Part shown: in pieces, positions 33,728-41,120 of the stretch
Numbering within the stretch: position 1 is the first letter of the stretch
Layout of the letters: every line of letters begins with the position of its first letter
Assembly: GCA_018712785.1 (NCBI GenBank)
Contig: DVGK01000105.1
Location: 1 to 47,175 of the forward strand
DNA length: 47,175 bases
Reading direction: 5' to 3'
From: Candidatus Choladousia intestinavium
GTDB taxonomy: Bacteria > Bacillota > Clostridia > Lachnospirales > Lachnospiraceae
Made by a program: the position numbers and the translations under genes
Notes under the pieces: generated by a model
Told to the model about the DNA's origin: nothing
Database searches by the model: none
What the model saw: the letters and a program-made list of their open reading frames with translations, nothing else

Positions 33728-35587
33728 TTATATCTCTCCGTGAAACTGAACTGATTTTTTATTGCGCCTTCTTTTCAGGAAAACCACAGCAAAAAGGAAA
33801 ACTGCCGCTCCGGAAACGATCACTGCTTTTCGTTTTATGTCACTGCCCCCGCTGCTCTCTGTCTCCTCCTCCGCGAAGGATTCCTCCGCAAAGAAATCAT
33901 TCATCTCACCTGAAGCGCCTTCCTCCACATTCAGCACCAGAATCCGCTCTTCTGTCTTTTCGTTGCCGGAGGCGTCCTCGTACGTCACAAGAACCTTCAT
34001 TTCCTGACGGCCTGCCTTTGCAGGTGTCACAAAAAAATCCAGGGTTCCGCTTCCTCCTGCTTCTACATTCCCGATAAATTTATACGTCTCATCACTGGCC
34101 ATCTTAGTTTCAAGGCGGGTTTCCAGGTTGTACACGACAGCTTTTCCCTTATTTACATACGGAAGAGAAATGGAAACCTCTTCGTTCGCAAAAGCATCTC
34201 CCTCTTTCCGTATTTCTCCAACACTGAAGCGGTCCTGGTGGGTTACAGGCATGGTAATCTTTACTTCAGAATTCGCTTGTGTACGTTCCTCTTTTTTCAG
34301 ATACTCATACTTAAAGCTGACTGTGGCCGCTGTGTTCGCTGTCTGTCCGTCAGGCAGGGCTTTCAGTTTTACCGTTTTTCTGACTTTTTCCTGAGGCTTC
34401 AGCTGCTCAATGTAAAAAGTATTGGAGGAATCCGTCAGTACCAGCCCCTCTCCCGGCTCCACAGACATTACCGTATTCTCGACTGCTATTTTCCGGTTCG
34501 TGTTCTGCAGCTCCATTTCCAGTACAAACTCCTCCCCGGCTTTTATCTCGCTTCCATAAGAATACCGGCTGATAATAATGTTGGGGGTCATGGGGTCAAT
34601 GGTCTTTGTCTCTGCCGCGGCTTCCACATAACCGCCTCCGTCATAACCGCCTCCATATCCTTGGCCTGCTGTGTCAGAAAATCCCCCTTCTTCTTTTTTT
34701 TCAGCTGGCAGCAGAAGAATCGCCTCTGCCTGTCCGGACTTTACTGTGTTTTCTTCCTGATACTCATAAGTGACGATTGCTTTCGTTTTCAAAGTGGGCA
34801 GATCTTCGGGGAACTGATCGGCTTTCATTTTTACTTTTACCTTTCTTTCTTCGCCCGGCTTCAGATCTTTCACCCTGATGCGGTCTTTTTTTTGTTCCGA
34901 ATCCAAAGCGATTCCCTCCTGCGGCTCCAGCTTCAGCCGGATATTTTTCATCGTTTTGTCTTTCCGGTTGTTTTTGATTTTTACAACCAGCCGGAATTTT
35001 TCACCGGATCGGATCCCTTTTTTCATCTTTTCCCTGGTAATTATGATATCCTCCTCTGTACCTTCCGCCGGCGTCCCCTCACTTTCGCCCGACATAAAAT
35101 TCGGCTCTTTCGTTTCCAATGTTTCTTCTTCCGTCAAAAAAATTTCCGCCGCATCCGTTTCTGGAAATTCGGTCTTTCCCGGATTTGAAGAAGATGGATT
35201 CGTCTCCGGAAGCTTTTGTGTCGGAAGATTCGTCTCCGGGGTATTCGTCTCAGACAGATTTGTTTCCGGCGGCCTAGTTTCAGGCGGGTTCGTTTCCAGC
35301 GGCCTTGTCTCCGGAGGATTCGTCTCCAGCGGCCTTGTTTCAGGCGGGTTCGTCTCCACCGGCCTTGTCTCCGGTGAATTTGTCTCCGGAGGGTTGGGCG
35401 CCGGAGGATTCGTCTCAGGTGATTTTGGCGCCGGGGCCTCCTGAACCGAAGAATTTGGCGCCGGCTGTTCTTCAATGATTAAATCCATACTTTCTTCCTT
35501 TATCTGTATTTCCTCAGCATTTGCCGCATACGCAAAGGTTTGAAGCATCAGCACACTGCAAAAGAAAAAAATAGCTGCTCTTTTCAT
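33728..35587 (-). CDS. Exported Ig-like (COG1361/CARDB-type) adaptor with Pro-rich stalk and C-terminal anchor
   Basis: 619 residues. A signal peptide (MKRAAIFFFCSVLMLQTFAYAANA) is followed by a Pro-Glu-Thr-Asn/Arg pentapeptide stalk at ~57-128. Three Ig-like domains of the CARDB/COG1361 kind come next (SGEKFRLVVKIKNNRKDKTMKN, AGEEFVLEMELQNTNRKIAVEN, ANEEVSISLPYVNKGKAVVYN). A Gly-rich linker separates domains 1 and 2. A C-terminal membrane segment (AVIVSGAAVFLFAVVFL) and KRRRNKK anchor the protein. Its ATG overlaps the ATPase stop (ATGA) and the permease starts two bases after it, so it should be a part of that transporter, perhaps in place of a MacA-like adaptor. That role is inferred. Confidence 0.8.
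   Translation of the reverse strand: MKRAAIFFFCSVLMLQTFAYAANAEEIQIKEESMDLIIEEQPAPNSSVQEAPAPKSPETNPPAPNPPETNSPETRPVETNPPETRPLETNPPETRPLETNPPETRPPETNLSETNTPETNLPTQKLPETNPSSSNPGKTEFPETDAAEIFLTEEETLETKEPNFMSGESEGTPAEGTEEDIIITREKMKKGIRSGEKFRLVVKIKNNRKDKTMKNIRLKLEPQEGIALDSEQKKDRIRVKDLKPGEERKVKVKMKADQFPEDLPTLKTKAIVTYEYQEENTVKSGQAEAILLLPAEKKEEGGFSDTAGQGYGGGYDGGGYVEAAAETKTIDPMTPNIIISRYSYGSEIKAGEEFVLEMELQNTNRKIAVENTVMSVEPGEGLVLTDSSNTFYIEQLKPQEKVRKTVKLKALPDGQTANTAATVSFKYEYLKKEERTQANSEVKITMPVTHQDRFSVGEIRKEGDAFANEEVSISLPYVNKGKAVVYNLETRLETKMASDETYKFIGNVEAGGSGTLDFFVTPAKAGRQEMKVLVTYEDASGNEKTEERILVLNVEEGASGEMNDFFAEESFAEEETESSGGSDIKRKAVIVSGAAVFLFAVVFLKRRRNKKSVQFHGEI
35204..35419 (-). repeat. Pro-Glu-Thr pentapeptide repeat in the adaptor stalk
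   Basis: About fourteen units of the form x-P-E-T-N/R, with PPETRPLETN repeated as a ten-residue period in the middle. At DNA level this is a 15/30-base periodic array likely to vary in length. Confidence 0.85.
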
Positions 35588-36285
35588 TCTCTTTCTTCCC
35601 TTCTCTGTTCTTTTATAATATTCCCGTCTATCAGAGTCAGAATCCGGTCTGCGTAAGCCGCCATCTGCGGATCATGGGTAACTAACACAATGGTCTGATT
35701 CTTCTTCCTGGCTATTTCCATCATCATTTCCATAATCTGCGCTGTGGTTTTCGTATCCAGATTTCCTGTTGGCTCATCTGCAAAAATTACTTCCGGATTT
35801 GCTGCGAAGGCTCTGGCAATTCCGACTCTCTGCTGCTGTCCGCCGGACATCTGCGAAGGATAATGGTACATTCTCTCTGCAAGTCCTACTTTTTTCAAAA
35901 GGGATGCCGCCCGTTTTTCTCTCTCTCCGCGTCCGTATCCCTGAAACATCAGGGGCAGCGCCGTATTTTCCAATGCCGTCATATACGGCAGAAGATTATA
36001 GGTCTGAAAAATAAAGCCGATATGTTTCTGCCTGAATGCTGCTATCTGCTCTTCCTTCAGCTTCGTAATATTTACATTGCCAATCCATACATTTCCTTCC
36101 GTAGGCTTTTCCATCCCTGATATCTGATTCAGCAAAGTGCTTTTTCCTGATCCTGATGTCCCGAAAATACAGCAGATTTCACCTTTACTAATCTCTGTAT
36201 TAATCCGATCCAGAGCCACCACCTTTTCACTTCCAATCTGATAAACCTTTCTAACATTTTGAATTCTGATCATTACATTTTTCAT
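35584..36285 (-). CDS. MacB/LolD-type ABC transporter ATP-binding protein
   Basis: 233 residues. Walker A GTSGSGKS, signature MSGGQQQRVGIARA, Walker B VIFADEPTGNLD, and H-loop LVTHDP. The ADEPTGNLD form is typical of the MacB/LolD/FtsE group. GAGGTG precedes the ATG. First gene of a three-gene operon (ATPase, Ig-like adaptor, FtsX-type permease). It has its own upstream region with two TTAAGA(A/T) boxes, 70 bases before the start, and lies after the terminator of the response regulator gene. Confidence 0.93.
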   Translation of the reverse strand: MKNVMIRIQNVRKVYQIGSEKVVALDRINTEISKGEICCIFGTSGSGKSTLLNQISGMEKPTEGNVWIGNVNITKLKEEQIAAFRQKHIGFIFQTYNLLPYMTALENTALPLMFQGYGRGEREKRAASLLKKVGLAERMYHYPSQMSGGQQQRVGIARAFAANPEVIFADEPTGNLDTKTTAQIMEMMMEIARKKNQTIVLVTHDPQMAAYADRILTLIDGNIIKEQRREERE

Positions 36286-36353
36286 AAATCACCTCATTCT
36301 TTTCTAAGATCACGCCCAGTATGGCAGCAAGTTCTTTCCAGTTCCTGAATTAC

Positions 36354-36370
36354 TTCTTAACAAATCTTAA
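36354..36370 (-). promoter_or_regulatory. Two TTAAGA(A/T) boxes upstream of the ABC operon
   Basis: On the minus strand TTAAGAT is followed, ten bases from start to start, by TTAAGAA. The heptamer TTAAGAA also appears twice upstream of the response regulator gene. A weak -10 (CATACT) lies ~30 bases downstream. This may be the response regulator's binding site. Confidence 0.45.
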
Positions 36371-36404
36371 TTCTGAAGTGCGGTTTCCATTTGGAAATAG
36401 CAAT

Positions 36405-36441
36405 AGAAAAACCGGGACACAAAATACATCTGCGTCCCGGT
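36405..36441 (-). terminator. Intrinsic terminator after the response regulator
   Basis: Arms ACCGGGAC (36411-36418) and GTCCCGGT (36434-36441), extended to 11 pairs with one G-U, then TTTTTC on the minus strand. It lies ~110 bases past the response regulator stop and before the ABC promoter. Confidence 0.82.
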
Positions 36442-36553
36442 CCTCGGTTTCTGTTCCGTATTATGGGAAGAGTCTAAAAAACTGCCTTCCGCGTCATCTT
36501 TTTTATATTCTTCAGCAGGAAACATAAGCAGCCTAAAGTAAATCGAATCTGTC

Positions 36554-37270
36554 TTATTCTCCATAGCATCCAAACCTATAGCCCTTCCCCCAGACAGTCT
36601 GGATATATCTGGGTTCATGCGGATTTTCCTCAATCTTCACCCGAAGTTTCCTGATATGCACCATGATCGTCCCGTTGCAGCAATAAAAATAAGGTTCATT
36701 CCAAACGCTTTCATATAAATTCTGAGCTGAAAATATTTTCCCCGGATACTGCATCAGCAGAAGCAGAATATTATATTCCGTATCTGTCAGATCCACGTTT
36801 TTCCCTTTTACAGATATCTCATTGAAGGTTTCACTGATCCGGATGCCTGCCCGTTCAATATAATCTTCCTTTTCTCCCTCATCCTTCTCATCCTTTCCCC
36901 GGTAAACGTAATACCGCCTCAGCAGGGCCTTTACCCTCCCCAATAGCTCAGAGTAGGAAAAAGGCTTCGCCAGATAATCATCTCCGCCCGCCATCAGTCC
37001 AATCAGCTTGTCAGATTCCAAAGATCTCGCAGTGAGGAACAGAACGGGAACATTAGACCTCTTTCGTATCTCCTCACAAGTTTTTATTCCGGATATACCG
37101 GGCATCATAATATCTAATATAACCAGACCGGTCTGCTGAGACAGCATATTCAAACCTTCTGTTCCATTCCCTGCTTCCTCCACCAGGTAGCCTTCACTTT
37201 CCAAAAGTATCCTTACACCTTCCCGAATATCAGCATCATCTTCAATCAGCAATATCAATTTTTTCTCCAT
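36554..37270 (-). CDS. OmpR/PhoB-family response regulator (no kinase adjacent)
   Basis: 238 residues. The receiver domain has the acidic pair IEDDAD, phosphoacceptor Asp53 in LVILDIMMPG, Thr in LFLTARS and Lys in LAKPFSYSE. The C-terminal winged helix shows NEISVKGKNVDLTDTEYNILLLLMQYPGKIFSAQNLYESVW and VHIRKLRVKIEENPHEPRYIQTVWGKGYRF. GGGAG precedes the ATG. A histidine kinase gene would normally overlap or follow, but the ~110 bases after the stop end in a terminator. It lies between the DUF5666-like gene and the ABC operon on the same strand, and likely controls one or both. Confidence 0.93.
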   Translation of the reverse strand: MEKKLILLIEDDADIREGVRILLESEGYLVEEAGNGTEGLNMLSQQTGLVILDIMMPGISGIKTCEEIRKRSNVPVLFLTARSLESDKLIGLMAGGDDYLAKPFSYSELLGRVKALLRRYYVYRGKDEKDEGEKEDYIERAGIRISETFNEISVKGKNVDLTDTEYNILLLLMQYPGKIFSAQNLYESVWNEPYFYCCNGTIMVHIRKLRVKIEENPHEPRYIQTVWGKGYRFGCYGE

Positions 37271-37339
37271 TCCACGTACTCCCTTCTTCTGAATTTTTCC
37301 GAATGCACCGTCTGGCTGCTGTTTTACTATATCAGCATT

Positions 37340-37368
37340 TTCTTAAAATGCCTGTGGAAAATTCTTAA
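37340..37368 (-). promoter_or_regulatory. Two TTAAGAA boxes upstream of the response regulator
   Basis: TTAAGAA on the minus strand at 37362-37368 and at 37340-37346, 22 bases apart (two helical turns). Each is preceded by GGCATT. A -10 like TATAGT begins eight bases after the second box. This is the spacing seen for PhoB-type activators, and suggests autoregulation. Confidence 0.45.
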
Positions 37369-37383
37369 TAAATGCCAAAACCG

Positions 37384-37422
37384 AAAAAAAGACTACCGGG
37401 CGGTAAAATCCGCCGCAGTAGC
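37384..37422 (-). terminator. Intrinsic terminator of the DUF5666-like gene
   Basis: Imperfect stem CTAC..GGCGG / CCGCC..GTAG around a short loop, followed on the minus strand by TCTTTTTTTCGG, ~30 bases past the stop codon. Confidence 0.78.
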
Positions 37423-37450
37423 CTCTATAGTCTCTACGATCTGTTATCTT

Positions 37451-38206
37451 TTACGATTCTGCTGCTTCTGTTCCCTCCTGACTCTCTTCTGTACTTGCAT
37501 CCGGGCTCTCTTCTGTTCCGCCTTCAAACACCTCCGCCCCGGTCATCACTGTAACGGTCGCTGCATTTCCTTCCTCATCAAGAGCAATGATTACAAGATC
37601 GCCTGTCTGTATATCAGAAAGCTCCGCCGCTTCTGTTGCAGCCTCCGCTTCCGACCCTGCTGAAGCATCTACAGCCGCTGCGGATTCATCCTCCGTTTCC
37701 TCCTGGCTATCTTCAGCCTCTTCACTTTCTCCTGTTGTCTCTTCCATCGTGGATAAATCCGCGGAATCTCCCACCTCATAGAAAAATTCTGTATTTTCTG
37801 TAATCGTCAGGGTACTCTCTTCACCGGTCAGTTCAATTTCCGCTTTTCCTTCCGGTAAGATGTCATTTCCCGCCTCTTCGGCATCTGTCCCTTCCGCCTG
37901 ATTTTCGGCTGCCGCATCATCTGTCCCCTCTGTCTGATCTTCGTCTGTTGTCTCTTCTGTCGGTTCTTCAGCCGGCATTCCTTCTGTCTGTGTATTCTTC
38001 CTGTTGCCAAGCTCTATGGTAATACTACTGTCATCTATGGATACAACCTGGCCTATAACAGCTTCCTCGGAATCTTCGCTCTCAGATTCTGAATCCGTGA
38101 TTTCTATTGTCACAGCTTCTGTACCTTCCGTTTCTTCCGCAAGCGCATTCAGCGGTAAAGCAGAAAGCGCAAGCCCCAACATGAGTGCCAGATATCTTCT
38201 TTTCAT
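37451..38206 (-). CDS. Exported acidic protein with DUF5666-like domain
   Basis: About 251 residues with the start at 38206. A signal peptide (MKRRYLALMLGLALSALPLNALA) is followed by an Asp/Glu/Thr-rich protein. VIGQVVSIDDSSITIELGNR and the end DIQTGDLVIIALDEEGNAATVTVMTG are typical of the DUF5666 fold (small beta-barrel repeats of unknown role). Between them lie two low-complexity acidic linkers. No anchor is visible, so it is probably secreted or loosely wall-bound. The upstream region carries 11-bp tandem repeats of response-regulator type. The next gene downstream, after a terminator, is the response regulator. Confidence 0.72.
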   Translation of the reverse strand: MKRRYLALMLGLALSALPLNALAEETEGTEAVTIEITDSESESEDSEEAVIGQVVSIDDSSITIELGNRKNTQTEGMPAEEPTEETTDEDQTEGTDDAAAENQAEGTDAEEAGNDILPEGKAEIELTGEESTLTITENTEFFYEVGDSADLSTMEETTGESEEAEDSQEETEDESAAAVDASAGSEAEAATEAAELSDIQTGDLVIIALDEEGNAATVTVMTGAEVFEGGTEESPDASTEESQEGTEAAES

Positions 38207-38278
38207 GCTTCCATCCATCCTTTCTGTGTAAGAATCAATATAGCGGCAGCTGCTGCATAGACATAGCATAATAAAATA

Positions 38279-38311
38279 CTGTGACCGGACTGTGACCGTA
38301 TTGTGTTTATA
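38279..38311 (-). promoter_or_regulatory. Three 11-bp direct repeats, probable OmpR/PhoB-type operator
   Basis: CTGTGACCGGA (38279-38289), CTGTGACCGTA (38290-38300) and a worn TTGTGTTTATA (38301-38311) run head to tail with exact 11-base spacing. On the minus strand a -10 like TATGCT begins eight bases past the repeats, ~60 bases before the DUF5666-like gene. Confidence 0.6.
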
Positions 38312-38348
38312 AAGTGAATTCCTAGTAACAAAGTTTTTCAAAAACCTC

Positions 38349-38376
38349 TTGCCTTTTTCCTGTTTTATGATATACT
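38349..38376 (+). promoter_or_regulatory. Promoter of tRNA-Gly
   Basis: TTGCCT at 38349-38354 and TATACT at 38371-38376 with a 16-base spacer. The tRNA starts 11 bases after the -10. Confidence 0.75.
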
Positions 38377-38386
38377 ATCATTGTTT

Positions 38387-38457
38387 GCAGATATAGTTCA
38401 TCGGTAGAACGCCAGCTTCCCAAGCTGGAGAGGCGGGTTCGATTCCCGTTATCTGCT
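38387..38457 (+). tRNA. tRNA-Gly (anticodon CCC)
   Basis: 71 bases. Acceptor arms GCAGATA and TATCTGC pair fully, the anticodon stem CCAGC/GCTGG encloses TTCCCAA, and the T-arm is GCGGG-TTCGATT-CCCGT. The discriminator is T and CCA is not encoded. Anticodon CCC reads GGG glycine codons. A strong promoter and a terminator frame it as a single-gene unit. Confidence 0.95.
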
Positions 38458-38506
38458 TGAAGTCGTTCACAGACGGTACATTGAGTTTGAGACGTGATTC
38501 AGTTAG

Positions 38507-38546
38507 AAAATCCCATGACATTTTGGATTGTCATGGGATTTTTTCT
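38507..38546 (+). terminator. Bidirectional terminator between tRNA-Gly and the HAD gene
   Basis: A 12-bp stem, AATCCCATGACA/TGTCATGGGATT, with TTTTTT on the plus strand and a matching A-run before it, so it can also end the minus-strand HAD phosphatase gene (stop at 38565). Confidence 0.85.
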
Positions 38547-38564
38547 ATTGTTTTTATGCGCCTT

Positions 38565-39566
38565 TCAGTTTAATATGAACTTTTCCAGTATCTCGGCTAC
38601 TCCATCGTGATTGTTGTCCGCTCTGGTAATATAATCAGCCGCCTCTTTCAAAAAATCTTCTCCATTGCACATAGCTGCTCCGATTCCTGCCGCCTGGATC
38701 ATCGTCAGATCGTTCTCCGCGTCTCCGGCCGCCACAGAATGTTCAACTGGAATTCCAAGATAGCCGCAGAGGAATCTCACGGCATTTCCCTTATTGACGC
38801 CGGCCGGCACAAATTCCAGCAGAGCGGCGTGGGACAGAAACAGATCCAGCTTTCCCTGGCAGCTGGGTTCCATATAACTGCGGAATTCCCGGATACGGCC
38901 AGGATCCCTATAATTCAGAGCCAGGATTTTCGGAGGCTCTTCCTCAAGAGCCTTCACCACGTCCTCAACGATCCGATAAGGCAGCTTCTGAATCTGCACA
39001 TACGTATGCAGATCTTCATTATCCTGTTCTGTAAGGATGTGGGTGGCCGTGTACGTCTGGATGCTGATTCCAAACTCTCTGGCCTCGTCAAAGACGCGGC
39101 GCACCTCCTCCATAGGAACTGTCTGTTTATAAATCAATGCGTCTTTCTCTGTATCATAGATCTGTCCTCCATTGTAGCAGACAATATAGCAGTCCTGGCC
39201 TATAAGCCCCAGCTCCTCCGCCTGTCTTTTGGCGCTGGGCAGGGCCCTCCCTGTAGAAAGGACGATCACATGTCCTTTCTCCTGGATGGCCTCCAGGGCT
39301 TTCCTATTTTTTTCTGTAATCTTTTTCTCATCATTCAGCAGGGTACCATCCAGATCTGTGAAAAAAATTCTTCTGTTTTTTTCTTTATTTAAATACTCCT
39401 CCAGCGCCTCGTCGCTCTCGGAAATCCAGATATCTTCCTCATCTGCCGTCAAACCCAGGTACTCTCTTAAGGTGCAGGTTTCATCGCTGAAATTCCATTT
39501 CTCAGTAAGTGTATAGATTTCATCAAAATCTGTTTTCCCGGCCATATAACGTTCCCGAAAAGTCAT
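38565..39566 (-). CDS. Cof-type HAD phosphatase with extra N-terminal domain
   Basis: 333 residues from the ATG at 39566, set by AAGGAGG. Residues ~65-333 are a Cof/YbiV-type HAD hydrolase: FFTDLDGTLLND with nucleophile Asp71 and Asp73, VIVLSTGRA, NKGNAVRFL and AAGDAENDLTMI. These usually remove phosphate from sugar phosphates or FMN-like molecules. Residues 1-60 (MTFRERYMAGKTDFDEIYTL... LREYLGLTADEEDIWI) match a small domain I know as a stand-alone protein in Lachnospiraceae, fused here. The substrate is unknown. Confidence 0.87.
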   Translation of the reverse strand: MTFRERYMAGKTDFDEIYTLTEKWNFSDETCTLREYLGLTADEEDIWISESDEALEEYLNKEKNRRIFFTDLDGTLLNDEKKITEKNRKALEAIQEKGHVIVLSTGRALPSAKRQAEELGLIGQDCYIVCYNGGQIYDTEKDALIYKQTVPMEEVRRVFDEAREFGISIQTYTATHILTEQDNEDLHTYVQIQKLPYRIVEDVVKALEEEPPKILALNYRDPGRIREFRSYMEPSCQGKLDLFLSHAALLEFVPAGVNKGNAVRFLCGYLGIPVEHSVAAGDAENDLTMIQAAGIGAAMCNGEDFLKEAADYITRADNNHDGVAEILEKFILN

Positions 39567-39660
39567 ATTCCTTCCTCCTTGATTTTGCAATTGGGTTCAG
39601 TATATCACACAAAAGCTCAAAAAGCACTAAAAATCAGTCCCTGAATCATATATGCCCGTA

Positions 39661-39681
39661 ACCACGCAGCAAGTGCGTGGT
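39661..39681. other. Hairpin between the HAD and Gfo/Idh genes
   Basis: Perfect 8-bp arms ACCACGCA and TGCGTGGT with a five-base loop, 18 bases past the Gfo/Idh stop. There is no T-tract on either side, so it is not a classical terminator; it may stabilise the mRNA 3' end. Confidence 0.5.
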
Positions 39682-39698
39682 CCGGGTGTGACATGTAT

Positions 39699-40970
39699 CT
39701 ATTTTCCCACAAAATCTTCCAGATCTATCACCTTTCCATGATGCATGCGGGATTCCTCCGCAGCGAAAGCAATATAATGGCTCTCCATGGACTGCTGAAT
39801 GGTGGTTATCGTCTCCGGTATCTTTTTATCATCCAGAATCAGATCAATCAGCTCCCGCATCATCTGTACGTCTCCGCCGCCGTGGCCGCTGAAATCCTTT
39901 GAAAGCGCATTCACATCAATTTCTGTATCCTCTCCCTGGAAAGGCCGTACAAAAATCCTGTTCCGTCCCATATCGCCCTCAATTTCTCCCAAGCACCCCA
40001 TGATACGGATTCTCCGGGAATTTTCCTTTGTAAAAGCGCACATGGTAAAATCTATGGTGGTTCCATCTTCCATTTGAAGATTGACTACCTGGTGATCCAC
40101 CACATCATTATCACAGTAGTATACGCATCGTCCATAAGGTCCCCTCTTCAGCTCTTCCATAATATTTTCTTCCGTGGGATTGCTGTTCAGCACATTCACG
40201 GGCCAGTCTCTGTTGCCGTCCCGCAGCTGTCCCAGATAGTAACGGGGCGCATTGTACAGGCAGGATTCAGCGTGAGGGCAGCCGTCCGTACAGCGCTTTG
40301 GCGCTCCTGTGGGCGCATTGCTCTTCTGAAACAGCCGCAGATCTCCGAAGGAAGAGACTCTTTTACAGTGCTTTCCGCCAAGCCAGAGAAGAATATCGAA
40401 ATCGTGGCAGCATTTCTGCAGAATCATGGGGCTGGTTTCCTCCTTCTTTCTCCAGTTTCCCCGCACAAAAGAGTGAGCCTGATGCCAATATGAGACTCCT
40501 TCGGACGCCTGTATGGAAACAATATCCCCGATCACCCCTGACGCCAGACATTCCTTGATTTTTCGATAAAAGGGCGTATAGCGCAGCACATGGCATACCA
40601 CCACATGGCGGTTATATTTTTCAGCCGTCTCCTGTATCCTTCTGCATTCCAAAAGCCTGGGTGAAATGGGCTTTTCCAGCAGTAAATGATACCCAGCCTT
40701 CATCGCTTTTACCGCATACTCATAGTGCAGATGATCCAGAGTAGAAATGCATGCAACCTCACCCATCCGGGGCAGAGACAGAAACTCATCCGCGTCCGTA
40801 TAGCACCGCTCAGAGGGCACTCCATATTTCTCCTGCATTTCCAGAAGCTTTGTCGGGTTTTTATCCACGGCCGCTACAATTTCCATTTCATCCGGAAACC
40901 TTTTCTGACATTCGGCATACGTATCCTTTCCCCTGGAACCACATCCGATAATTGCCATTCGCATCTTCAT
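39699..40970 (-). CDS. Gfo/Idh/MocA-family oxidoreductase
   Basis: 423 residues. The N-terminal Rossmann motif is AIIGCGSRGKD, followed by VDKNPTK and the family's LLLEKPISP (Glu-Lys-Pro at 99-101). The C-terminal half is the alpha/beta domain that binds a sugar. A short Cys-rich loop (Cys227, Cys231, Cys237 in RCTDGCPHAESCLY) is an unusual insertion seen in one subgroup and could hold a metal. AGGAGGAG precedes the ATG. No sugar operon is adjacent, so the substrate (a sugar, inositol or a derivative) is unknown. Confidence 0.9.
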   Translation of the reverse strand: MKMRMAIIGCGSRGKDTYAECQKRFPDEMEIVAAVDKNPTKLLEMQEKYGVPSERCYTDADEFLSLPRMGEVACISTLDHLHYEYAVKAMKAGYHLLLEKPISPRLLECRRIQETAEKYNRHVVVCHVLRYTPFYRKIKECLASGVIGDIVSIQASEGVSYWHQAHSFVRGNWRKKEETSPMILQKCCHDFDILLWLGGKHCKRVSSFGDLRLFQKSNAPTGAPKRCTDGCPHAESCLYNAPRYYLGQLRDGNRDWPVNVLNSNPTEENIMEELKRGPYGRCVYYCDNDVVDHQVVNLQMEDGTTIDFTMCAFTKENSRRIRIMGCLGEIEGDMGRNRIFVRPFQGEDTEIDVNALSKDFSGHGGGDVQMMRELIDLILDDKKIPETITTIQQSMESHYIAFAAEESRMHHGKVIDLEDFVGK

Positions 40971-41034
40971 AACAGAAACTCCTCCTGTTCGTATTTTTTT
41001 ATTTCGCTTCTTTTTTCTCTAAACACCTGGAAAT

Positions 41035-41062
41035 GGGCAGAACCGGAACATCCGGCCTGCCC
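41035..41062. other. Hairpin downstream of the duplicated exported protein gene
   Basis: GGGCAG and CTGCCC enclose a nested CCGGA/TCCGG pair. Minus-strand transcripts from the gene ending at 41121 would form it, but the following sequence is ATTTCC, a weak T-tract. The plus-strand side is more T-rich (CTGCCCTTTC). It is probably a weak or bidirectional terminator. Confidence 0.45.
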
Positions 41063-41120
41063 TTTCTTGTTTTCATTGTGAAATTATCTGTCCTGCTCTC
41101 TTTCGCGCCCGCTGAAGCCA

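Noticed and set aside
33472-35444. Several long plus-strand open frames across the ABC operon
   Set aside because: They are antisense shadows of the permease and Ig-like adaptor genes; no ribosome binding sites or domain motifs.
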